From NCBI GenBank assembly GCA_934678915.1, contig CAKUSF010000122.1:1-6259 (forward strand): a stretch of DNA of 6,259 nt, given 5' to 3'. Below the pieces are notes generated by a model. The model had not been told where the DNA came from and made no database searches. It worked only from the letters and a program-made list of their open reading frames with translations. The position numbers and the translations under genes are program-made. Below are positions 1-6,127 of the stretch, piece by piece. The first letter of the stretch is position 1. The number at the start of each line of letters is the position of its first letter. Source of the DNA: an uncultured Bacteroidales bacterium (lineage in GTDB: Bacteria > Bacteroidota > Bacteroidia > Bacteroidales > UBA932).

Positions 1-99
1 TATGTAAGCCGCATGTCGGAGATCGCTAACAAAATGAGCGGTGTCACACCGGATCAGCTTGAGTTTTTCTTGTTTAAGTTTAAAGATTCAAAACAATAA
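1..99 (+). CDS. C-terminal fragment of an unidentified protein
   Basis: Reading from base 1, the first frame is open for 32 codons and stops at TAA 97-99, so this is the end of a gene that begins upstream of the window. The visible tail reads as a charged, probably helical segment (SRMSEIANKMSGVTPDQL) followed by an aromatic patch (EFFLFKFKDSKQ). It has no cysteines and no membrane span. Only 5 bases separate its stop from the next start, so it most likely belongs to the same operon. I do not recognise the family. Because the operon resembles the PspA-YdjGHI type, it would be useful to know whether the full gene is a PspA, SPFH or zinc-ribbon relative, but 32 residues do not decide this. Confidence 0.7.
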   Translation, partial: YVSRMSEIANKMSGVTPDQLEFFLFKFKDSKQ

Positions 100-104
100 T
101 ATCC

Positions 105-1115
105 ATGGATGAAAAGATAGTTCAGATGGTCAAATTGGCCATCGAAAGTGGTACGGTTTCTCCGAAGCATCGGGAACTCATTTTGAAAAAGGCCAAAGAG
201 GTTGGGGAGGATCCGGACCTTGTTGAGATGTACCTTGACAACGAACTTGCAAAACTGTCTGTTTCCAGAACCGCAGTGTCGCAAGAAACGAAAGGTGTCA
301 AGAAATGCCCGCATTGCGGAGCTCCGATAACTGACACAATGCTTTCGTGTCCGGAGTGTGGCTTTGTCTTTCAGAAAGAAAGTCAGGCCAGTAAGGATGC
401 AAGTGCTATGATCAAGGAGTTTCAAAGACGTTATGAAGAGGCGTGCGCTCCGAGAAAGCCTAGTATTAATAACCTTTTTTCCCTTGAGACCCCAGCCCAG
501 CGAATGGTTTCGGTAATAAGTTCTTTCACATTGCCATATACCAAAGAAGGGCTTGTCCAAATGCTGGAGTTCTCTTATTCAAACTATATCTCTACGGATG
601 ATTCTTCCATGCTAAATGGTGGGAATATGCTGATGATGAGGCCAGTAAAGAGAGCTTGGTATGGAAGGGCAAATCAAGCACTGTTAGCCCTTTCTCGATT
701 TGACAGAGATGATCCGGAGATCCATTCAATTGTTTCGGAATATAAATCATTGTTGGCTAAATCAGAAAAGTGGAAAAATAAATTTAATCTATTCTGGTTA
801 GCTATTCCTTTTTTTATTTTAGTCGCTGTTGTGGTTCCTTATTTTGGAATCAGAGGTGAAATTAACGATGAGGCTAGAACTGAAATGAATGCGTGCCTTG
901 AGGAGAACAATTATGCTGGAGCGAGAACAGCGATTAAGAAGCATTCCGGGAATGTGGATGAAATGCTTGACGATATATCTGTCCAAGAAATCAATTACTG
1001 GTTGTCAAAAGGGAAACCACAGCAAGCGAAAATTGTTGTATCTTCGATTAAGAATCAACAAGTTAGGGATGCAATGATAAAGGCGATTTCTGAGGTGGAT
1101 AATAGCGGGTTATAA
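105..1115 (+). CDS. Zinc-ribbon protein with a single transmembrane span
   Basis: This 336-residue protein has four parts. Residues 4-48 form a helical segment of the type often found at the N-terminus of Bacteroidota zinc-ribbon proteins (SGTVSPKHRELILKKAKEVG). Residues 68-86 are a zinc ribbon with two CPxCG knuckles (Cys68, Cys71, Cys82, Cys85). Residues 95-225 are mostly helical and include a segment near 138-148 (ISSFTLPYTKE) that I recall from similar proteins. Residues 229-249 are one strongly hydrophobic span. Lysines just before the span (SEKWKNK) and acidic residues after it suggest that the ribbon faces the cytoplasm and that residues 250-336 lie in the periplasm. This last part looks like paired helices of TPR-like character. 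The ATG at 105 follows the previous stop by 5 bases. Its position directly before an SPFH gene parallels ydjG-ydjI of B. subtilis, so a role as membrane anchor or partner of the SPFH protein is a reasonable inference. The molecular function is unproven. Confidence 0.88.
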   Translation: MDEKIVQMVKLAIESGTVSPKHRELILKKAKEVGEDPDLVEMYLDNELAKLSVSRTAVSQETKGVKKCPHCGAPITDTMLSCPECGFVFQKESQASKDASAMIKEFQRRYEEACAPRKPSINNLFSLETPAQRMVSVISSFTLPYTKEGLVQMLEFSYSNYISTDDSSMLNGGNMLMMRPVKRAWYGRANQALLALSRFDRDDPEIHSIVSEYKSLLAKSEKWKNKFNLFWLAIPFFILVAVVVPYFGIRGEINDEARTEMNACLEENNYAGARTAIKKHSGNVDEMLDDISVQEINYWLSKGKPQQAKIVVSSIKNQQVRDAMIKAISEVDNSGL

Positions 1116-1128
1116 GTTATCAAATGAT

Positions 1129-2622
1129 ATGGGATTGTTTGGACACAAAAATGAAGGCGGCATAATGGATTCTATCCGTTGTGACGAGAAGGATTTCCTG
1201 ATTTGGAAATGGCGTCCTGATGCATCCAGAGGGGTCGGACAGTCGAAGAGGGAGAATTCCATCCGCTATGGCAGCAGCCTGCGCGTAAGGCCGGGGCAGG
1301 CCGCTGTGTTCCTTTACCAGAACAAGGGAAGTTATGATGTGATAACTGGACCTTATGATGATGTTGTCAGGACAGAGAATATGCCTGTTCTGGCATCCAT
1401 AATAGGGGCTGCCTACAAAGGAGGTACTCCTTTCCCGGCGGAGGTGTACTTCATCAACCTCACTAAGGGAATGGAGTTGCCGTTTGTCATCCCGTTCTTT
1501 AGGGTTATCCCTTCAGAGCCAGAGTACAAGGCATATGACATCGAAGTCGCGATCAAGGGCGCGATGACATTTGAGATTCCGACACAGCAGGAGTTTCTGA
1601 AATATTTTCTGGAAGCGTGGGGCTCCAGTGACACTTCTATGGCGGATTTTGAGTCTAAAGTCAAGACTCTGCTGACTCAGGAAGTCAAGAGGGTGGTCTC
1701 CAATGCTCCAAAGGACACAGGAATATTCATAATGCATTTCAATGGTTTGATAGGGGAGTTGGGCAGTTACATCTGCTCTCGCATTCAGGATCCCATTGCG
1801 CATCGTTTCGGAGTCTTTGCCAGCGGCATCAACATCGAAGACATCCGCTATGACGAGGACAGCGAAGGTTATCAGAGGTTGAAGAGACTGACTGAGGACC
1901 AGACTCATCTTTACAATCTTGAGAATGAAAAGACAACCTTGTTGGGTTATGAGATTCAGCGTCAGACAATGTGTACAGATGCTGACATCAGGAACGAGAC
2001 AGCCCAAAAGATGGCGCAGACACAGATGGAGCACATGGCTGACATGGCTTCCAGGATGAGGGAAGAGTCTCAGTTCGCCCAACATGTTCAGTCTGAACAG
2101 GCCGCCAAACAAACTGGCCTTGCAAGCGAGTCTGCCTACATCAACGCCCATGCCATCAACAAACAGGCTGAGGTGTTGAAGACTGGAATGGAGGGTATGG
2201 GAAAGATGGGGTCAATGAACCTTGGCTCATCAGATGGCCACATGAATCCGGCTGGCATGATGACCGGCATGATGATGGGCGCTGCTGTAGGTGGACAAGC
2301 AACGAACATGATGAACCAGATGGGACAGATCATGAATTCAGCCATGTCTGGTGCCGGAAAACCAATGCAAGGGCCTCCGCCTGTACCAAACCAGAACTCT
2401 GTCGTGTTTTATTTAGTGGTCAGTGGGCAGCAATATGGCCCTTGCGATATAGCTGAAATATCCCGGATGGTTTCCCATGGACAAATTAATGGGGAAACTT
2501 TAGGATGGCGCGAAGGTATGACAGACTGGACTCCAATCAATTTGATTCCTGCGTTATCCGCATTGTTCGCTCCGGTTCCCCCTCCTGTACCAGGTTGCCC
2601 TCCACCAATTCCAACCAAATAA
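1129..2622 (+). CDS. YdjI-type SPFH/Band-7 protein with C-terminal GYF_2 domain
   Basis: This 497-residue protein opens with MGLF, typical of the YdjI or 'virion core protein' branch of SPFH proteins, which supports the ATG at 1129 over the in-frame ATG at 1165. The SPFH core spans about residues 18-242, with RYGSSLRVRPGQAAVF (46-61), TENMPVL (82-88) and TPFPAEVYFINL (100-111) matching the family pattern. A polar helical, probably coiled-coil region follows (243-350). Next come a methionine-rich low-complexity linker (354-413), a short PPPVP motif (416-420), a GYF_2 (DUF4339) domain (426-480; GP at 437-438, Trp460, Trp467) and a proline-rich tail (482-495). The usual aromatic residue after GP is Cys439 here. 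No membrane span is seen. SPFH proteins oligomerise into membrane-associated scaffolds, and B. subtilis YdjI acts with PspA and YdjGH. A similar scaffold role here is inferred. The gene lies 13 bases after the zinc-ribbon gene. Confidence 0.9.
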   Translation: MGLFGHKNEGGIMDSIRCDEKDFLIWKWRPDASRGVGQSKRENSIRYGSSLRVRPGQAAVFLYQNKGSYDVITGPYDDVVRTENMPVLASIIGAAYKGGTPFPAEVYFINLTKGMELPFVIPFFRVIPSEPEYKAYDIEVAIKGAMTFEIPTQQEFLKYFLEAWGSSDTSMADFESKVKTLLTQEVKRVVSNAPKDTGIFIMHFNGLIGELGSYICSRIQDPIAHRFGVFASGINIEDIRYDEDSEGYQRLKRLTEDQTHLYNLENEKTTLLGYEIQRQTMCTDADIRNETAQKMAQTQMEHMADMASRMREESQFAQHVQSEQAAKQTGLASESAYINAHAINKQAEVLKTGMEGMGKMGSMNLGSSDGHMNPAGMMTGMMMGAAVGGQATNMMNQMGQIMNSAMSGAGKPMQGPPPVPNQNSVVFYLVVSGQQYGPCDIAEISRMVSHGQINGETLGWREGMTDWTPINLIPALSALFAPVPPPVPGCPPPIPTK

Positions 2623-2634
2623 ATATAAATAAAC

Positions 2635-2970
2635 ATGAAGCAATTGGATTTCAATACGATGAACAATCTGGCTGATTCGGACGTGTGGGAGAAAATGACA
2701 GAAAAAGCTCAGAAGAGCATAAAAGCGATGCAAGTATCAGTTCCTCAGGTGGACATCCCGTCACATGTGGCTCTTCCTGTTTTTCAAAAACATGAAGGCA
2801 TCCAATATGTGGTCGCGTTTGGAAGTGAACCGAAAGGTCCGTACACGTCCGAACAGTTGAGAAAAATGTTGAAGGATGAGGAAATATCTCTTGAGACATA
2901 TGTTTGGACAAATGGGTGGCCTGGGTGGAAAATGCTTAAGGATTGTCCTCAGATAATTGTTGTCGGTTAA
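2635..2970 (+). CDS. Small GYF_2 (DUF4339) domain protein
   Basis: This 111-residue protein has two parts. Residues 1-35 are probably helical (DSDVWEKMTEKAQKSIKAM) and are joined through a proline- and valine-containing linker to a GYF_2 domain at about 56-108. The domain shows the family landmarks: GPY at 68-70, Leu75, Met78, the ET-x-x-W segment ending at Trp91, Gly94 and Trp98. There is no signal peptide or membrane span, so a cytoplasmic location is expected. GYF domains in eukaryotes bind proline-rich peptides. The bacterial GYF_2 relatives are thought to be adaptors, but their ligands are mostly unknown. The gene starts 12 A/T-rich bases after the SPFH gene, whose tail is proline-rich, and the next gene carries another GYF_2 domain. 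An adaptor role around the SPFH protein is inferred. Confidence 0.85.
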   Translation: MKQLDFNTMNNLADSDVWEKMTEKAQKSIKAMQVSVPQVDIPSHVALPVFQKHEGIQYVVAFGSEPKGPYTSEQLRKMLKDEEISLETYVWTNGWPGWKMLKDCPQIIVVG

Positions 2971-2981
2971 TCTCACTATGT

Positions 2982-3314
2982 ATGGAAGATAGTTCTGCTT
3001 TCATTGAAAAGATGCTTGAGTTAGGCATTGGTATGTCTATGATTAAACAGGTTCCGGACATCATGTCAAGTTGTCTGTCTACTCAGAACTCCGTTCAGCG
3101 CCAGGTTCCACCATCACCTGTTCAACAATTGACTTATTTGGTGGTGGACGGCACTCAGGCTGGGCCGTTCAACAATGATGAGTTGGTGAAACTGATCCAG
3201 AATGATTTGCTAAAAAGTGACACATTGGTTTGGAAAGAGGGCTTTCCGGATTGGAAAGCTGCATCAAGTGTCCCTGAAATCAATAAATTATTTGTGGTAG
3301 CAAAAATCAAATAG
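2982..3314 (+). CDS. Second small GYF_2 (DUF4339) domain protein
   Basis: This 110-residue protein is read from the ATG at 2982, 11 bases after the preceding stop. An in-frame TTG at 2943 would overlap the previous gene and is less likely. Residues 1-32 are a short helical segment with several methionines (LGIGMSMIKQVPDIMSSCL). A proline-containing linker (QVPPSPVQQ, 41-49) leads to a GYF_2 domain at about 50-104, with GPF at 61-63, Leu68, the TLVW segment ending at Trp84, Gly87 and Trp91. The junction of linker and domain (YLVVDGTQAGPF) closely resembles the same junction in the SPFH protein (YLVVSGQQYGPC), more so than in the other small GYF_2 protein. It may therefore descend from a copy of the SPFH gene's 3' end. 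It has no signal peptide or membrane span. An adaptor or competitor role for SPFH interactions is inferred. Confidence 0.85.
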   Translation: MEDSSAFIEKMLELGIGMSMIKQVPDIMSSCLSTQNSVQRQVPPSPVQQLTYLVVDGTQAGPFNNDELVKLIQNDLLKSDTLVWKEGFPDWKAASSVPEINKLFVVAKIK

Positions 3315-3319
3315 TATCT

Positions 3320-3688
3320 ATGAAAATCAACACTGTAAAGTTCTTGTTCGCCATTGTCATCGCTCTGCTTCTTGGCTTTGTGTGCGAGATTTTTGCATCA
3401 ACCGCTGGCGGCAGAAACTGGGTGTCATTGGTCGTGGCTTCCATAACAATAATGTCTGGCCTCATACCGGCCATGGGAATCACATTTTCAAACGGAAAAC
3501 GTGGAGTGTCGATAAAGGTGGCTTCTTGGATGCTTTCTGTGGCACTCATTATATTCAATGTAATATTCTCATTATTTGAGTATCGTATCGACATTTACAT
3601 CGTATCCGCTCTCTTGCTTTCTGTTGTCGGATGCGCTGTGATTTATGCGTTGTCTAGCGCAAGATCCGAAGATAATAGATGTGAATAA
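3320..3688 (+). CDS. Small four-span membrane protein
   Basis: This 122-residue protein is strongly hydrophobic, with four probable membrane helices at about residues 7-26, 34-56, 64-86 and 91-111. They are joined by short loops, and the C-terminal tail is charged (SARSEDNRCE). Lysines at the N-terminus (Lys2, Lys7), the basic loop between helices 2 and 3 (NGKRG) and the polar tail fit both ends facing the cytoplasm. Arg32, between helices 1 and 2, does not fit this as well. No catalytic or transport motif is recognisable and I cannot name a family. The start lies 5 bases after the GYF_2 gene. The first N-terminal hydrophobic stretch could be read as a signal peptide, but three further helices make a polytopic membrane protein much more likely. 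Its position suggests an inner-membrane partner of the SPFH/GYF_2 proteins, which is inference only. Confidence 0.82.
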   Translation: MKINTVKFLFAIVIALLLGFVCEIFASTAGGRNWVSLVVASITIMSGLIPAMGITFSNGKRGVSIKVASWMLSVALIIFNVIFSLFEYRIDIYIVSALLLSVVGCAVIYALSSARSEDNRCE

Positions 3689-3700
3689 TTAACAACTATC

Positions 3701-4108
3701 ATGAATTACTCGCTTTTGTGTAAATTGTTGGATGGCAAGGTTATCAACAATGGAAAGGAAAAAGGTCCTTATGTGACTGATTTTCTGAATAATATGGCTG
3801 CTAATTATGATTTGGAGTCCATCAAGGAGAATATCGAATCTCTTAAAGTAGAGAATAAATTGATGTTCCGGGTGGCCAATAATTATAAGTTTATTTATGC
3901 CGCCTTTGTAGTGATCTTTATGGTGTATACCTCCTATTGGAATTTCATGACGGCTTTTTTCTCTGTCGGGATTGCTGGTGCCGGCGTTGCAGCGATGGAA
4001 AATAGTGTGGACGGGCTTGCGGGCTATTCTGACGAGACTATCAGATTGATGGCTTCGTATAAAGATTGCGTCTCTAAGGATGAAAAAGCTAAAGAAAACA
4101 AAAAATGA
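3701..4108 (+). CDS. Small membrane protein with a two-helix hairpin
   Basis: This 135-residue protein has a soluble N-terminal part (1-60), two adjacent hydrophobic helices at about 63-79 and 82-100 (the second rich in Gly and Ala: SVGIAGAGVAAM), and a lysine-rich charged tail (KDEKAKENKK). The helices probably form a hairpin with both termini in the cytoplasm. Residues 13-38 contain a pattern (GKEKGPYVTDFLNNM) that loosely follows the first half of the GYF_2 motif of the neighbouring proteins, but the two tryptophans of the second half are missing, so the domain cannot be assigned. No enzymatic motif is visible and the family is unknown to me. It lies 12 bases after the four-span protein gene and is expected to be co-transcribed with it. 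Confidence 0.82.
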   Translation: MNYSLLCKLLDGKVINNGKEKGPYVTDFLNNMAANYDLESIKENIESLKVENKLMFRVANNYKFIYAAFVVIFMVYTSYWNFMTAFFSVGIAGAGVAAMENSVDGLAGYSDETIRLMASYKDCVSKDEKAKENKK

Positions 4109-4125
4109 AATTATAGTTATTAGAA

Positions 4126-4521
4126 ATGAATGCTACAGATTGTTTAAAGGATGTGAAAATAACGATATTCTTAGTGTTGTTGTTTTTGTTTTCTCCGTTC
4201 GTTCTGTGTACTCCTAAAGTACAGAATGTCGATTTCGATGCAATAGATGGCGTATATTCAAAAGGTGAAGAATATATGTTGTTTGTACTCAAAGATATGG
4301 GGACACTTAAGACCTTCCAGTTCCAACCAATCGGACGGGGTTATGAGAAATTGGGGTTATTGATGCCTTATGTTTTCAGGGAGCCTAATGAACTTTGTGA
4401 GGTTCGCGATGATGGTAGCTTGAAACAGGTCGGGCGCGTACATCTGAAAAAGGATGGTTCACTTGTCGTGTCAGGTGTCGGGGAATTCAGTGGGCGGTAC
4501 AGGCTGTCATCAGATGATTAG
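4126..4521 (+). CDS. Small exported or membrane-anchored protein of unknown function
   Basis: This 131-residue protein begins with a lysine-containing N-region and a hydrophobic core at about residues 12-27 (ITIFLVLLFLFSPFVL), followed by Cys28. The sequence before that cysteine (FVLC) is a poor lipobox because leucine at -1 is unusual, so the segment could be a type I signal peptide, an uncleaved anchor or an atypical lipoprotein signal. The remainder (30-131) alternates hydrophobic and polar residues with many glycines, suggesting a compact beta-rich domain, and ends in VGEFSGRYRLSSDD. I recognise no family. The gap of 17 bases to the previous gene is the widest in the block and very A/T-rich. 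Only 3 bases separate its stop from the following lipoprotein gene, so the two are probably translationally linked and may act together in the envelope. Confidence 0.78.
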   Translation: MNATDCLKDVKITIFLVLLFLFSPFVLCTPKVQNVDFDAIDGVYSKGEEYMLFVLKDMGTLKTFQFQPIGRGYEKLGLLMPYVFREPNELCEVRDDGSLKQVGRVHLKKDGSLVVSGVGEFSGRYRLSSDD

Positions 4522-4524
4522 GCT

Positions 4525-6072
4525 ATGAAAATCATTAAGCGCATAGCTGCAATCCTCGCCACTTTCATGCTGTTGACCTCTTGCTTGAGTGTGGAGGAAA
4601 AGAAAGATATTATTACCAAAGAAGCCTATGAGGAGATAATCGGCATTGTTGTGGAACAATTTGGGGATGTTCCTGTACAAGGTCATTGCCTTATAGGGTA
4701 TATGTATGGCGACGCTGCTTTTTATTATCGAAGATCGGATTTATCGCTGAAGGTGGAATATGCTGTCCCGGGAAGTTCCATTTACACTGAAATAGGCGAT
4801 TTGGAAGATCTGCGCTTTTCTGAGAAATGTGGGCTGGCTGAAACGGAGGGATATTATCCGGTTTCTCTAAGAGGGCGTTGGCATAACAGGGATTTCGCGG
4901 GAAGCGGGAACTTCACGATGACTTTATCCAAATCCAATGAGTTGTGGGCGTTTATATTCGGAGACGACAACTGGAGGCATTGGCAGAACTATCAGTTGTC
5001 ACAGGAACGGTTTGAGAAGGTTCTTGCCATATTCAATTCGGCAAGACAAAGAATCGCAGCATTGGATGGGGCTGCCTGTGAGGACATAAAAATGGAGGTT
5101 CTGCGGGAAAAAGCCGATGATGCCTTGGCGAAAGAAATATTCGGTGCTGGTTATGACTATGATTGTACAGAGGAATACGATTACCAGCAGCAACTATTGA
5201 AGAAATATGGATATTTCTATTTTGTTGAAGATGGCAAACTTGGTTTGGCGGACAAGTCTGGTCATACTATTCTTGAACCGGAGTATTCCCGGATTGAGAT
5301 TAGTGAGAATGGACAGTATTTAAAGGTCGTTCAGAATGGGGTGAATGGAATTATGACTGTTGCTGGTGAGGAGGTGATCCCAAAGGTGTATTCGGAGATT
5401 ATCCCTTTGTATTGGAGTAATTACGGGAAAGGTTTTGCGTTTGATTATTTCGGTGCTGATGATCCATATGTTCTTCTCGCTAAGGAAGGAAAGTTCGGGG
5501 TTGCAGATAGTAAGGGAAACTTGCTTGCTGAAGTGAGATATGAACAGATGTGGGGGTGTGATAAGATTGTCGGATTCACTGATGGAGGTGTTGATTTGAT
5601 TGACTATGGGTCGAGGGACATCGTTCATTTTAATTGTGAGGCTGTGAAGCCATCATTCGGTTGCGAGGAGTGTAACCCCGAGTACAAAGATTTCTACTGC
5701 TGCGTTAAGGTAGCAGGTAAATGGGGCATCATCAATAGCAAAGGAGAACTGGTGATTGATGCAGTTTATGACGAGATACCTGACCAAGGTGAGTGCGATG
5801 CATTTTCCTTGTTTTGCGGAGGAAACGAAGATATAATAGTAGTCAAAGATGGAAAATATGGCATTGTAGACCTGACAGGGAATGAGATGCTTCCGTTTGA
5901 GTATGACTATATCGATAATCTGACAGGTGACAATAAAGCCTTGTTTATGGGGACTTATGATAAGATCACGGGAGCGTTTGACGGCAAGTGGGGCTTGTAC
6001 CAAGACGGGAAAGTCATCAAGCCTTGTGAGTACTCAAGGGAAGAAATCTATTCTGTTGTGTTTGACCACTAA
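4525..6072 (+). CDS. WG-repeat lipoprotein
   Basis: This 515-residue protein has a lipoprotein signal: basic N-region, hydrophobic core and lipobox LTSC with Cys20 as the lipidated residue. The acidic residues soon after the cysteine (LSVEEKKD) are reminiscent of the export signal that sends Bacteroidota lipoproteins to the cell surface, but this is tentative. Residues 21-230 are an unrecognised domain. Residues 236-506 contain six WG (KWG-like) repeats with the pattern x-G-K-x-G-x-x-x-x-x-G-x-x-x-x-x-x-x-Y: at 236-257, 271-292, 321-342, 397-418, 442-463 and 486-506. The tryptophan is kept only in the fourth and sixth (KWG at 399-401 and 488-490). The third-to-fourth repeat spacer holds a cysteine cluster (371, 380, 383, 392, 393). 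WG repeats are thought to form beta-rich interaction surfaces, without known catalysis. This is the last gene of the block. The stop TAA at 6070 is closely followed by a second in-frame TAA at 6073. Confidence 0.88.
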   Translation: MKIIKRIAAILATFMLLTSCLSVEEKKDIITKEAYEEIIGIVVEQFGDVPVQGHCLIGYMYGDAAFYYRRSDLSLKVEYAVPGSSIYTEIGDLEDLRFSEKCGLAETEGYYPVSLRGRWHNRDFAGSGNFTMTLSKSNELWAFIFGDDNWRHWQNYQLSQERFEKVLAIFNSARQRIAALDGAACEDIKMEVLREKADDALAKEIFGAGYDYDCTEEYDYQQQLLKKYGYFYFVEDGKLGLADKSGHTILEPEYSRIEISENGQYLKVVQNGVNGIMTVAGEEVIPKVYSEIIPLYWSNYGKGFAFDYFGADDPYVLLAKEGKFGVADSKGNLLAEVRYEQMWGCDKIVGFTDGGVDLIDYGSRDIVHFNCEAVKPSFGCEECNPEYKDFYCCVKVAGKWGIINSKGELVIDAVYDEIPDQGECDAFSLFCGGNEDIIVVKDGKYGIVDLTGNEMLPFEYDYIDNLTGDNKALFMGTYDKITGAFDGKWGLYQDGKVIKPCEYSREEIYSVVFDH

Positions 6073-6127
6073 TAAATGTTTGACACAAAATAAGTCAGTT
6101 TTGAGCCCGGCCTTGATGAGCCTTCTT

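Larger units (their letters stand above)
1..6072 (+). other. Probable single operon
   Basis: Nine reading frames on the + strand follow each other with gaps of 5, 13, 12, 11, 5, 12, 17 and 3 bases and no overlaps. No terminator-like hairpin with a T-run lies in any gap, and I found no good match to the Bacteroidota promoter pattern (TTTG about 20 bases before TAnnTTTG) in them. The gaps are A/T-rich with no Shine-Dalgarno sequence, as usual in this phylum. The promoter should therefore lie upstream of the window. Internal promoters inside coding regions cannot be excluded. Confidence 0.7.

Noticed and set aside
54..560. Open frame of 168 codons on the minus strand
   Set aside because: It runs opposite the end of the first gene and the zinc-ribbon gene, whose CPxCG knuckles and membrane span establish the + strand frame. 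The translation has no coherent features.
1513..2151. Open frame of 212 codons on the minus strand
   Set aside because: It lies wholly inside the SPFH gene, which has clear family motifs in its own frame. The antisense translation shows no recognisable domain.
2943..2981. TTG start giving the second small GYF_2 protein 13 extra residues
   Set aside because: It would overlap the end of the preceding gene, while the ATG at 2982 gives an 11-base gap like the other gaps in the operon. The extra residues add no domain.
99..3700. Recurrent TATC just before several starts (gaps before 105, 1129, 3320 and 3701) as a ribosome-recognition signal
   Set aside because: It appears in only four of eight gaps at varying distance in A/T-rich sequence, so chance explains it. 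Bacteroidota genes generally lack a Shine-Dalgarno motif.
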